From assembly GCF_028609845.1 (NCBI RefSeq), contig NZ_CP063191.1:1674001-1738000 (forward strand): DNA of 64,000 nucleotides, given 5' to 3'. A model generated the notes under the pieces. It was not told the origin of the DNA, did no database searches, and saw nothing but the letters and a program-made list of their open reading frames with translations. Both the position numbers and the translations under genes were made by a program. Of this stretch, positions 35,100 through 44,346 are shown one piece after another (position 1 is the first letter of the stretch; the number at the start of each line of letters is the position of its first letter). The stretch comes from Corynebacterium heidelbergense (GTDB lineage Bacteria; Actinomycetota; Actinomycetes; Mycobacteriales; Mycobacteriaceae).

Positions 35100-35669
35100 A
35101 TGGGACACATTCGACGGATACGATTTGCTAGCATCCTGGGCGCCGGCCTGCTCGCGATGGGAGGCATGGGGGTCGCCATGGCCCAAGGCGGCATTTCCGC
35201 CAACATGGCCCTCTCGAACACCATCTTCACCCAGCAGGTGGGATCGCTCGACGGCAAGGGGATGAAGCTTTTCGTTGACAAGGACAAGATGAAGGGTGGC
35301 GACGTCGGTATCACCCGTCTGAGATTGGATGACGCTACCATTACCGATCTTTGTATGTCTGCACCCATCAAACTCCCAGGGCTCGGTGACAAAAAATTCC
35401 AGATGGTTGTGGCCGGACCGAACACCAGTGCCCAGAACTTGGTGATCGGGGCTAAGGATCTCTCGGGGTCCATGACCCTCTACCAGCCGCGTATTGGAGT
35501 CGACGCCCAGGGCCTGTCGGAGAATGCCGTTCCAGGTTCGGCCGGAATTCAAGCGCAAGGTCTGGATGCCTCGGGGCAAACAATTCATGCCTCCTCGATC
35601 GCTGCAGACAAGTTGACCGCCGCCGGCGGTAAGATTTCCGTCCAGGAGGGCAACGGCGGTGAGTGCTAA
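35100..35669 (+). CDS. DUF6230 family exported protein
   Basis: The ATG at 35100 follows GAGGAGAG at 6 nt. The 189 residues start with an export signal (IRRIRFASILGAGLLAMGGMGVAMAQG) of which cleavage near MAQG is plausible. The rest is rich in beta-prone and polar segments (GMKLFVDKDKMKGGDVGITRLRLDDATITDLCMSA, KFQMVVAGPNTSAQNLVIGAKDLSG) and repeats a strand pattern seen in DUF6230 proteins of Streptomyces and relatives. Function is not known. The DUF6114 gene starts inside its last codons (11-bp overlap), so both are made together. Confidence 0.8.
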   Translation: MGHIRRIRFASILGAGLLAMGGMGVAMAQGGISANMALSNTIFTQQVGSLDGKGMKLFVDKDKMKGGDVGITRLRLDDATITDLCMSAPIKLPGLGDKKFQMVVAGPNTSAQNLVIGAKDLSGSMTLYQPRIGVDAQGLSENAVPGSAGIQAQGLDASGQTIHASSIAADKLTAAGGKISVQEGNGGEC

Positions 35670-37269
35670 CCCCAACGCTGGGGACTCCACCGATAAGACG
35701 CGGAGTAACGCGCCGTTCGCCCCTCAGGCGAAGCGCTCTGCTCCGGGATCCCCTGAAGCTGACCAGGGCGTCTCAGCCGTAGCTGCTCGAGGACGGACGA
35801 ATGGCCGAGACGGGCGCAAGTCCTCCTCAAGCAAGAGCGAACTCGACGCGACTAACCGAGGCTTTACCTCCTGGCGTCGAAAGCGTCCGTTTTCCGGTGG
35901 ACTTTTGATGATCATGTCAGGCCTGATCATCCTCACCCCGGCCTACCTCACTTTCGAAGTGGCAGACATTCAGATCGCCATCTCGAGCCTGTCCGGCGTT
36001 TCCACACTCCTGATCGGAGTTTTACTGGTGGCATGTGGGTTACTCACATGGTTCAAGGCCGATGGGCGGATACTTTGGTCCATAGCTGCCCTTATCTTAG
36101 CCCTAGTATCCATGCCAACGGCGAACCTCGGAGGCTTCATCATCGGTGCGCTCCTGGGCATCATTGGAGCAGCTCTGACCCTCGCTTGGACGGAAATGCC
36201 TAAGGAGGGTCGCCGGAAGAAAAACAAAGGCAAAGGCGAGTCCAGCCACGTTGAATCGGCCTCACCTGATCAGCACGAAGTAGGACACGGACCCACCTCC
36301 GCTAAAACTGACGCTAGCTCGCCAAACGTCCGCCCAGAGCAAGGCACAGACGCTACGCGCGAAATGCGCCTGCCGACAACAGGATCAGAGTCACAAAGTA
36401 CGGCCCCAGTTATGAAACGCGGCCATGCGGTAGCTATTGTCGCGTTCGTCGGAAGCCTCGGCATTCTGTCGGCGCATCATGTACCAGTGGCTCAGGCTCA
36501 ACTACCACCGCTACCGGGACTTGAGAACCTCCTCCCACCAGCGAATGCGCCGCAGCCAGGAGAGCCAGGACAAGCTGCTCCAACGCAGACCAGCACTCCT
36601 CCTCCGGCCCCAACGATCCCTGGTCTGCCTCCACTGCCTTCTCTGCCCCCCCTACCCCAAATCCCCGGGTTGCCCCCAGCTGGATCGGCAGCTCCGGCAA
36701 TACCTGAACTTCCTCCTCAGTTTAACGGCCTCGCCTTCCCACAGATCGCCGGTTTAGATTTCGCTCCACCTGCCCCAATACCGGGCATGACGACACCCAG
36801 CGGAACAACCTTCACCGTGCGTTCTAATAAGACAAGTCTGTTGGGCAACGTCAAGCTGTCGTACATCACTCTCGAGACACTGGCGGGCCCGAAACCAGCT
36901 ATCCGAATTGACGCAGATAGGGTTGTGTTGGACAACCTCAACGTGCAGTTCCCGGGCTGGCCGAGTGGATCGCCAGACGTTTTCCAACGCTCGGGCCCAG
37001 GTGTCATCACGACATTGAACGGGAATTTCCACATAATCGTGAAGTCTCTTAAGGTCCGGCCGGAGCTGGCGGGGTTGCCGCTACCGTTTGCCATCCCGAT
37101 CGACGCTAATTGGGCCCCCGAACGAATTCGGCCCGAATTGCAGAAGATCGGCGCGGGTTTGCCCGACGTGCTCTCTGAAAAGACAGTAATGCTCGACGGC
37201 GAGCTCGAGACGTACTACATCTCGGCTGATGACCTGCGCGGGCCAGCACAAACAACCTTAGGCCCCTAG
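35659..37269 (+). CDS. DUF6114 membrane protein fused to a Pro-rich exported domain
   Basis: The GTG at 35659 is preceded by AGGAGG within the DUF6230 gene and gives 536 residues. Residues 1-73 are polar and basic; four helices at about 78-180 form the DUF6114 domain (SGGLLMIMSGLIILTPAYL and following). A charged linker leads to a second hydrophobic segment (about residues 255-277, HAVAIVAFVGSLGILSAHHV) that looks like an internal signal/anchor. After it lies a Pro/Leu-rich stalk with repeated PGLPPLPSLPPLPQ-like units and a C-terminal domain of 170 residues of beta character. In relatives known to me DUF6114 proteins are short, so the stalk and C-terminal domain look like an added module. 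It should reach across the wall toward the outer membrane; role unknown. Confidence 0.75.
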   Translation: MSANPNAGDSTDKTRSNAPFAPQAKRSAPGSPEADQGVSAVAARGRTNGRDGRKSSSSKSELDATNRGFTSWRRKRPFSGGLLMIMSGLIILTPAYLTFEVADIQIAISSLSGVSTLLIGVLLVACGLLTWFKADGRILWSIAALILALVSMPTANLGGFIIGALLGIIGAALTLAWTEMPKEGRRKKNKGKGESSHVESASPDQHEVGHGPTSAKTDASSPNVRPEQGTDATREMRLPTTGSESQSTAPVMKRGHAVAIVAFVGSLGILSAHHVPVAQAQLPPLPGLENLLPPANAPQPGEPGQAAPTQTSTPPPAPTIPGLPPLPSLPPLPQIPGLPPAGSAAPAIPELPPQFNGLAFPQIAGLDFAPPAPIPGMTTPSGTTFTVRSNKTSLLGNVKLSYITLETLAGPKPAIRIDADRVVLDNLNVQFPGWPSGSPDVFQRSGPGVITTLNGNFHIIVKSLKVRPELAGLPLPFAIPIDANWAPERIRPELQKIGAGLPDVLSEKTVMLDGELETYYISADDLRGPAQTTLGP

Positions 37270-37286
37270 CTCTACTCTTCTCGTCG

Positions 37287-37332
37287 CCCCTCTCGCCTCG
37301 TAAGCCTCGCTAACTTGGCAGAGGGGTTTCTT
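37287..37332 (+). terminator. Terminator of the DUF6230-DUF6114 unit
   Basis: CCCCTCT (37287-37293) and AGAGGGG (37320-37326) pair over a 26-nt loop, followed by TTTCTT. It lies 17 nt after the stop. Confidence 0.6.
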
Positions 37333-37557
37333 CGTGAGGGTGCGAGCCCAACCCGGCTCGAACCGGGGGCACCCGAAAGAATCTCGGAATGGTGCCCCCA
37401 TCGACCTGCCCTGGCCGCGAGCCCCAGGCGATCTCTTTTCCCGGGGGATGCGGCATCGCAGATCGGTTTGCGGGGCTGGTAGTGCGTCCACCTCACGGAC
37501 GCACACCGCGGAGGGGCCGGGCGATTATTTGGACATTTTTCGGACTCTTTGGCTGGT

Positions 37558-37593
37558 TTTGACCAACTACCCGCCCTGTCTCCACTGGTCAAA
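37558..37593 (-). terminator. Hairpin after tRNA-Leu
   Basis: TTTGACCA and TGGTCAAA form a perfect 8-bp stem directly after the tRNA 3' end on the minus strand. The following bases are ACCAGCC, so there is no T tract. Confidence 0.35.
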
Positions 37594-37594
37594 G

Positions 37595-37668
37595 TGCCCC
37601 CAGTCGGACTCGAACCGACACTTGGCGGATTTTAAGTCCGCTGCCTCTGCCAATTGGGCTATAGGGGC
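37595..37668 (-). tRNA. tRNA-Leu(UAA), class I shape
   Basis: On the minus strand a 74-nt cloverleaf folds with acceptor GCCCCTA/TGGGGGC, anticodon arm GCGGA-CTTAAAA-TCCGC and T arm GTCGG-TTCGAGT-CCGAC. The anticodon at 34-36 is UAA and the discriminator is A, as leucyl-tRNA synthetase requires. CCA is not encoded. The variable loop is only five bases (CAAGT), although bacterial leucine tRNAs normally have a long variable arm. It lies between a terminator and the Ppx gene. Confidence 0.9.
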
Positions 37669-37698
37669 CATTTCTGCGTCTCTGCAGTATACCGACCA

Positions 37699-39294
37699 TC
37701 ACAAGTTGCGGGCGATGACCTCCGCCAACATGCCGTCCAAGACGTCCTTCTCACTTACCGTGATCTGCTCCAGCCCTAGGTCCAGGAAGCGTGAGGTAAA
37801 GGCGTCCACAACAATGGCCCCTCCCCCGATCACATCGGCGCGCCCAGGGTGCATGGGACCCAACTCCAATCGCTGCTCCACCGTGCGATGCAGCAGGTCA
37901 CGCGCGACCTCGCGGAACCGCTCGAGGGACACGCTGGCCATGTGAATACGGCCCGGATCATACGTGCGCATACCGGTGGCAATGGCCGTCATTGTCGTCA
38001 TGGTTCCGGCAACCCCCACCACGCGATCTGCAGAGGCAAGATCCACCTTCGCCTCTACCTCCCGCAGCAAACGGGTCACATAGGCCTCGGCCTCGCTGAT
38101 CTCGGCAGGCTGGGGCGGCTGCGTATGCAAGTAGCGCTCCGTCAACCGCACACACCCCATATTCGCTGAGTACGCGGCATCGACCGTGGCCTCCCCTCGC
38201 CCCGGGCCACGCACGGTCCCCACGACGAACTCCGTGGACCCGCCCCCCAGATCGATGACGCACACCCTCTCCTCCTCGTCCGGAGCCGCCAGATCAATAG
38301 TGGCCCCGGCGAAGCTCAGCTCGGCCTCCCGCTCCCCGGTAATAACCTCCGCGCAGGCCCCGGGGGCCACCTGGGAGAGGTGACGGCGCGTGATCTCGAA
38401 AAATCCCTCCCGGTTCTCCGCATCTCGAGTGGCGGACGTCGCCCCCATCATGACGTCCGTCACCCCGTAGCTGAGCATCCGCTGGGCATACACGTCCAGC
38501 GCCGAATCCACCCGCTGCAGGGCCTCCTCATGGAACCGCCCGGTGGCATCCACGCCCTGCCCGAGCCGGACGATGATGTTGTCCCGGTTGAGCTCGACCA
38601 GGTTCCCATCGTCGCCCACTTCTGCAATGAGGAGGCGAATGGAGTTGGTCCCGCAGTCAATAGCGGCGAACCTCGGGGCCTGCTGCTCCGGCCCCGCTTC
38701 TTGCACCCGCTGACTGGCTTGGTCCACGTCAAACCCCACGTTCTTCGCTCCTTCTTCCGTCATGGCCTGCGCCAACGTGATCCCCAGCTCTGCCGTGGTG
38801 GGCCAGTCCGCCGGTAACGCCGTACCCCGCAAACCGGGCTGGTGCTCTGCGGCAAGAGCCACAGCCTCCGTGCCCAGCCGAACTCGCCGCGGTCCCTCGG
38901 CCAGCGCGTAGGCCATGAGGACATGCAGGCACTTCACCCTGTCCGGCATCCCACCGCCGGAAAACTTCGTGCCCAGATCCGCAAGCGCATTGCGGGTACG
39001 TAGGTAATGTTCGTGCGCCGCCCGGTAGTCTGCGGCAAGCTGCGGGTCGGTGCCCAGTCGCCGTTCCATTGTCTTCATGACGCCACCAACCTCCAGCCGG
39101 CTCGCCTCCGCCGTCAGCCGCGGATCCGTGAGGTAGTACAGCGTCGGGAAGGGTGTGCCGTCTGGCAGTTTGGGGTGAGTCATGACTACGGCGGGTTGAC
39201 CGTCTGGCGTGTAGTAGCTCACCTCCACGGCACCGCGGGGCGCCCGGCCGAGCTGCTTTTCCATGATGGCCATATCGGTATCGGTGACGGGCAT
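37699..39294 (-). CDS. DUF501-Ppx/GppA phosphatase fusion
   Basis: A single open frame from ATG 39294 encodes 531 residues with two domains that are separate neighbouring genes in mycobacteria (Rv1025 and Rv1026). Residues 1 to about 165 are DUF501 (AIMEKQLGRAPRGAVEVSYY, PKLPDGTPFPTLYYLTDPRL, FSGGGMPDRVKCLHVLMAYA). After a linker of about 40 residues, residues 207-531 are an exopolyphosphatase/pppGpp phosphohydrolase of the actin-like ATPase fold, with AAIDCGTNSIRLLIAEV, CVIDLGGGSTEFVVG and HPGRADVIGGGAIVVDAF. The second part should act on polyphosphate or (p)ppGpp. No stop, start or frameshift separates them, though an internal start at the MTEEGAKN methionine is possible. Confidence 0.88.
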   Translation of the reverse strand: MPVTDTDMAIMEKQLGRAPRGAVEVSYYTPDGQPAVVMTHPKLPDGTPFPTLYYLTDPRLTAEASRLEVGGVMKTMERRLGTDPQLAADYRAAHEHYLRTRNALADLGTKFSGGGMPDRVKCLHVLMAYALAEGPRRVRLGTEAVALAAEHQPGLRGTALPADWPTTAELGITLAQAMTEEGAKNVGFDVDQASQRVQEAGPEQQAPRFAAIDCGTNSIRLLIAEVGDDGNLVELNRDNIIVRLGQGVDATGRFHEEALQRVDSALDVYAQRMLSYGVTDVMMGATSATRDAENREGFFEITRRHLSQVAPGACAEVITGEREAELSFAGATIDLAAPDEEERVCVIDLGGGSTEFVVGTVRGPGRGEATVDAAYSANMGCVRLTERYLHTQPPQPAEISEAEAYVTRLLREVEAKVDLASADRVVGVAGTMTTMTAIATGMRTYDPGRIHMASVSLERFREVARDLLHRTVEQRLELGPMHPGRADVIGGGAIVVDAFTSRFLDLGLEQITVSEKDVLDGMLAEVIARNL

Positions 39295-39355
39295 GGGGGG
39301 AGGGCTCCAAAAAGTTTTCGAGGGCTGGAATGACGGCGGGCGCGCTATAGGCGAG

Positions 39356-40054
39356 CTACTGCTGCGGTTGATTGGGGGCGGCTGGCGCCTGGGGCGCGCC
39401 CGGTTGCCCGGCAGGCTGGGGCGCAGGCTGCCGGGCCGGAGCGTTCGGATCCGGAACCGTGGGGACCGGCAACACGTGATCCGGAGCTTTTCCCTCCCCG
39501 GTTGCGGGTTCCGGCACCGCAATGGAATCCCACAATTGCTGGTACCAGGGCCGGTGCTCCAGGGGATCCTGCCCGTCCTGCTCTTGGCCGGCGTTCGGGC
39601 TGCCGGAGGAGATCTTGGGGGACACGATGCGGAACGCCGACTCCCCCGGTTCGATCAGGCCCAACCGGGTGCGGGCCTGCTCCCGGACGTAGTCATCGTT
39701 GTTGTAGCGATTGAGCTGTTCGGTGAGCTCGTCCTTGCGCTGTTGCTGGGTCGCCAACTGGGAGTTCAGGCGGGCTAACTCGCCGCGCTGCTGAAAATAG
39801 TTGCGCAACGGGGTGGCAATGGAGATCGCGAGAAACACGACGACGAGCAGCACGGTAATGGTGGCCGCAGCATTCATTCGCTTGGGGAGCTGGATGAAGG
39901 AGCGGGCCATTCTCGCCGGGGCCTGCTGGGCCCGTTGGCGCCGGGCCTCCGCCCGCTCGAGGGAGCGGGCTCGGGGGAGGCTGCCGCGATACTGGGATTC
40001 CCCGGCTCGCGAACCACGCGCGCGCCCGGCCTTCCCGGTCATTGCGGTTCTCAT
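39356..40054 (-). CDS. ftsB: Septum formation initiator family protein (FtsB/DivIC-like)
   Basis: From ATG 40054 the protein has 232 residues: a basic cytoplasmic start, one transmembrane helix (ATITVLLVVVFLAISIATPL), then a coiled coil (YFQQRGELARLNSQLATQQQ and on) ending in RYNNDDYVREQARTRLGLIEPGE, which is the FtsB/DivIC signature. The last 90 residues are Pro/Gln/Ala-rich. FtsB joins FtsL and FtsQ in the division complex. A second ATG at 40042 is an alternative start. TAAGGT (40063-40068) stands eight nt before ATG 40054 and suggests a leaderless transcript that starts just past the eno terminator. Confidence 0.9.
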   Translation of the reverse strand: MRTAMTGKAGRARGSRAGESQYRGSLPRARSLERAEARRQRAQQAPARMARSFIQLPKRMNAAATITVLLVVVFLAISIATPLRNYFQQRGELARLNSQLATQQQRKDELTEQLNRYNNDDYVREQARTRLGLIEPGESAFRIVSPKISSGSPNAGQEQDGQDPLEHRPWYQQLWDSIAVPEPATGEGKAPDHVLPVPTVPDPNAPARQPAPQPAGQPGAPQAPAAPNQPQQ

Positions 40055-40071
40055 GGCTCTAGACCTTACCC

Positions 40072-40112
40072 AAAAGAGCACCACGGACCCGGTAGGGGCT
40101 CTCGTGGTGCTC
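40072..40112 (-). terminator. Rho-independent terminator of eno
   Basis: On the minus strand GAGCACCACG and CGTGGTGCTC form a perfect 10-bp stem followed by TTTTGGG. It stands between eno and ftsB, so ftsB needs its own promoter. Confidence 0.85.
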
Positions 40113-40188
40113 GGGGGAAAGGGCGCGTTCCCCGCGCCTCTCCGTCAAAACCAGTGGGTTCGGACCTCGATCAAGCTGTCCTGGGGGC

Positions 40189-41544
<1,356 letters not shown>

Positions 41545-41688
41545 TCACTCGGCGGCTGGGCACCTGCTGGTCCGGACGGGGCGGGTGCCCGCAGCCATGG
41601 TCCATTGTTCCACGTTTGGCCGCGAGGCGGCCCGGGCCCGCAGGTACGCCGACACGATCGGACTCAGATTTCCTCGCCCAAGGCGGGC

Positions 41689-42570
41689 TTAGACGGCCGG
41701 CCGCTGGTTGAGGGCGTAGTTGGCGGCGGCGTCGCGCACCTTGCGGACGTACTCACCGGAGAGGTTGTAGGCGGAGATGGCCTTTGTCCACCCCTCCGGG
41801 GTGCTGAGATCCCGGTCGAAATCGCACAACAGCCGTACCGCAGAGGCTGCGGCGTCGTCGATCTGCTGCGGGTCCGCTTTGCCGTCCCCGTTGGCGTCCA
41901 CCCCATAGCGGCGCCAGCTATCCGGGATGAATTGCAGCGGCCCGACCGCTCGGTCCCACTGCTTGTCCCCGTCGAGATCGCCGTTGTCCGTGTCCTCGAT
42001 CTTGGCGAACCCGTTGCCGTCCAGCGGCGGGCCTGTGATGCCGGGGGTGGCAACCCCGTTTTGATTGAGTTCCGCCGCGCCGTAGCGGACACCGTTGTAG
42101 GTGCCGTGACGGGTCTCCACGAAGCCTAAACCCGCCAGGGTGTTCCAGGTGACGTGGCACTGGGGGCGAGATTGGGTAGCGATGGATTCCGCATTGGCAT
42201 ACGCCACCAGCGCCTGCACCGGAATGCCCGTCTGCTCCGACAGGGGCCGGGCCCAATCGGTCAGTTGCAGCGCCGTTCGGCCGGGGGCGTGAATGTTGAC
42301 CAAAGGGGCCGGTTTTGCTGCCGCCGGGGGCACGTTGTCCGGCACATCCACCCGGTTGTCGCCGGAGAAGTTCTTGCTTGACAACGCGGCGACCCCAAAA
42401 CCAACTGCTCCAATGACCGCCAAGACCAGCACGATGAGCAGGGCACAGCCACAGCCGCGCGCCCAACCCCCCGGTTTTCTGCCGTGCGGGCCCGGTTGCC
42501 GGCCTCTCTGCTGGGGATGCTTCTGGCCCCCCGTACTACCGCCGGGGGAACCCACCTGCGCCCGGGCCAC
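41689..42570 (-). CDS. Lytic transglycosylase, LpqU/MltB-like
   Basis: The 293-residue protein starts at a GTG that shares one base with the stop of the mntR-like gene. A Gly/Pro/Gln-rich cytoplasmic part is followed by one transmembrane helix (about residues 41-63) and an extracytoplasmic lytic transglycosylase domain: VQALVAYANAESIA, TWNTLAGLGFVETRHGTY with the catalytic Glu, and AVGPLQFIPDSWRRYGVDANGDG. It cleaves peptidoglycan glycan strands with 1,6-anhydro ends. The mycobacterial neighbour of eno (LpqU) is the same type but a lipoprotein; here a membrane anchor replaces the lipobox. Confidence 0.88.
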   Translation of the reverse strand: MARAQVGSPGGSTGGQKHPQQRGRQPGPHGRKPGGWARGCGCALLIVLVLAVIGAVGFGVAALSSKNFSGDNRVDVPDNVPPAAAKPAPLVNIHAPGRTALQLTDWARPLSEQTGIPVQALVAYANAESIATQSRPQCHVTWNTLAGLGFVETRHGTYNGVRYGAAELNQNGVATPGITGPPLDGNGFAKIEDTDNGDLDGDKQWDRAVGPLQFIPDSWRRYGVDANGDGKADPQQIDDAAASAVRLLCDFDRDLSTPEGWTKAISAYNLSGEYVRKVRDAAANYALNQRPAV

Positions 42571-43256
42571 TAGGCGTGGTCCTGCTCGCTAGCCCGACAC
42601 AGGATCGCCCCCAGGGAGGAGACCGGAAGCTGCAGCGAATGCCCGTCCGGCCCGACGGTGAAATCCGCCATCTCCGGGTAGGGCCGCTCCCCCACATCGA
42701 TGCGCACCCCCGGCAGCACCCGGTGCTTCTGCAAATGCCGCAGCAAGGCGGTGTCCTTATCGCTGAGGCGGTCGACGTAGACCCGGTCTCCGGGCCGGGC
42801 GTCCGCAAGAGAAAACACCTCCGGGACCTGCATGTCTCCCCTGGGGTCCGGAATGGGATCGCCGTGGGGATCCCGCAGTGGGTGGCCCATGAGGTTCGCG
42901 ATGCGTTCGACAAACACGTCCGAGACGGCGTGTTCCAGCACCTCGGCCTCGGCGTGAACCTCCGCGAGTGAATAGCCCAACTCGCGGCACAGGTAGGTCT
43001 CGATGAGCCGGTGGCGGCGCACCATCACCAAAGCCAGGGCGCGGCCGGTCTCGGTGAGGGTGATGTCGCCGTAGGGCGCATGGTCCACCAAGCCCTGCCC
43101 GGCGAGCCGCTTGACCGCCTCGGAGGCAGTGGATGGGCGCTGGCCGATGTGAGCGGCGAGCTTGGTCAGAGATGCTCCGCCGTTGGGCCACTCCTGAAGG
43201 TCGTAGATGCCCTTCAGGTAATCCTGCGAGCGCTCAGGGAGGTCGGTGACATGCAT
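42570..43256 (-). CDS. DtxR family metal-dependent regulator, MntR-like
   Basis: The 228 residues comprise a winged helix (RSQDYLKGIYDLQEW, LTKLAAHIGQRPSTASEAVKRLAGQGLV), a metal-binding/dimerisation domain and a C-terminal FeoA/SH3-like domain. In the first metal site the family motif reads EVLEH in HAEAEVLEHAVSD, with Glu where iron-sensing DtxR has Cys; that is the MntR version and favours Mn. It is divergent from a metal ABC transporter, with a perfect palindrome between them. TAATAT (43263-43268) lies six nt before its ATG, so its transcript is probably leaderless. It is a good candidate for the manganese-dependent repressor of that transporter. Confidence 0.9.
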   Translation of the reverse strand: MHVTDLPERSQDYLKGIYDLQEWPNGGASLTKLAAHIGQRPSTASEAVKRLAGQGLVDHAPYGDITLTETGRALALVMVRRHRLIETYLCRELGYSLAEVHAEAEVLEHAVSDVFVERIANLMGHPLRDPHGDPIPDPRGDMQVPEVFSLADARPGDRVYVDRLSDKDTALLRHLQKHRVLPGVRIDVGERPYPEMADFTVGPDGHSLQLPVSSLGAILCRASEQDHA

Positions 43257-43262
43257 GAGGAC

Positions 43263-43268
43263 ATATTA
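43263..43268 (-). promoter_or_regulatory. -10 box of the mntR-like gene (leaderless)
   Basis: Minus-strand TAATAT is followed by six nt and the ATG at 43256. No ribosome site is present. Confidence 0.5.
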
Positions 43269-43306
43269 ACGGCACGGCCCGGTTCATCGAACGCAGCCGA
43301 GCATGC

Positions 43307-43348
43307 TAATTTGGAGCCCGAATCCCAAAGTTCAACCGGTTGAACTTT
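43307..43348 (+). promoter_or_regulatory. Promoter and perfect 22-bp palindromic operator of the metal ABC operon
   Basis: An extended -10 (TGC before TAATTT, 43307-43312) puts the transcript start near 43319. Immediately downstream lies a perfect palindrome, 43327-43348, with half-sites AAAGTTCAACC and GGTTGAACTTT. Placement at about +8 to +29 would let a bound repressor block promoter clearance. The divergent MntR-like protein is the obvious binder. Confidence 0.7.
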
Positions 43349-43368
43349 CAAAATTGGAAGGTGCGAAA

Positions 43369-44346
43369 TTGACCCTGCGTACCGCCCTCGCCGGAAGCGC
43401 TGTGCTCCTGGCGTCCACAATGATTCTCACCGCCTGCACCACCCCACCCCCGGAAGAAGAACACCACAGCGGCACCCCCGGGCACCCCGCCACCGTCCTC
43501 ACCACCTTCACCATCCTCGCGGACATGGCCCGCAGCATCGCTGGAAACGCCGCCCACGGTGGGCCGGGCGACGTGCTCACCATCCGCTCCCTCACCCCAC
43601 CCGGCGCGGAAATCCACGGCTACGAACCCACGCCGGCCGATGTCGCCGCCGCCGCGGACGCCTCCCTCATCATCGACAACGGCCTCGGACTGGAGCACTG
43701 GACCGACCGCCTCACCCAACGCACCCACGCGGCCCGCGCCACCGCCAGCACCGGGATCACCCCCATCCCCATCGCCGGAACCACCGACCCCAACCCCCAC
43801 GCCTGGATGAGCCCCACAGCCGCGCGCACCTATGTGGACAACATCGCCGCCGCCCTCACCGACCTTCAGCCGGACCAGGCCGAACAATTCCGCGCCAACG
43901 CCGACAGCTACAAACGCCGCCTCGCCGACGTGGACGGCCACATCCGCTCTGGCCTAAGCCAGCTCCCCAAGGACCAGCGAGCCCTCGTCACCTGCGAGGG
44001 GGCCTTCTCCTACCTCGCCCGGGACACCCACCTGGCCGAGGGCTACATCTGGCCTGTCAACACCGAACGCGAGATCAACAGCGATGACATCCGCCGCGCC
44101 GCCGATTTCGTCCGCGATCACCACGTCCCCGCCGTGTTCTGCGAATCCACCGTGCCCGCCGGCCCCAAGCAGCAGCTCATGCGGGAAACGGGGGCGGCCG
44201 ATGGGGGCACGCTCTACGTCGATTCGCTCTCCGATGCCCAGGGGCCGGTGCCGACCTACCTGGATCTGTTGGAATACGACGCCAAGACCATCGTGACCGG
44301 CCTGACCAGCGCATTCACCCCGACCACCGCGGGGCAACGGCAGTGA
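43369..44346 (+). CDS. Metal-binding lipoprotein of Mn/Zn ABC transporter
   Basis: The TTG at 43369 with GGAAGG eight nt upstream is the best start (325 residues). A signal peptide ends in the lipobox LTAC, making Cys23 the lipid anchor. The cluster 9 (metal) solute-binding fold has the four ligands expected for Mn/Zn: His in EIHGYEPTP, His in DPNPHAWMSP, Glu in AVFCESTVP and Asp in YVDSLSDAQG. Glu at the third site, as in PsaA/MntC, suggests manganese. A His-rich loop typical of zinc-specific ZnuA is missing apart from EEHHSG near the N-terminus. First gene of a three-gene operon. Confidence 0.92.
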   Translation: MTLRTALAGSAVLLASTMILTACTTPPPEEEHHSGTPGHPATVLTTFTILADMARSIAGNAAHGGPGDVLTIRSLTPPGAEIHGYEPTPADVAAAADASLIIDNGLGLEHWTDRLTQRTHAARATASTGITPIPIAGTTDPNPHAWMSPTAARTYVDNIAAALTDLQPDQAEQFRANADSYKRRLADVDGHIRSGLSQLPKDQRALVTCEGAFSYLARDTHLAEGYIWPVNTEREINSDDIRRAADFVRDHHVPAVFCESTVPAGPKQQLMRETGAADGGTLYVDSLSDAQGPVPTYLDLLEYDAKTIVTGLTSAFTPTTAGQRQ

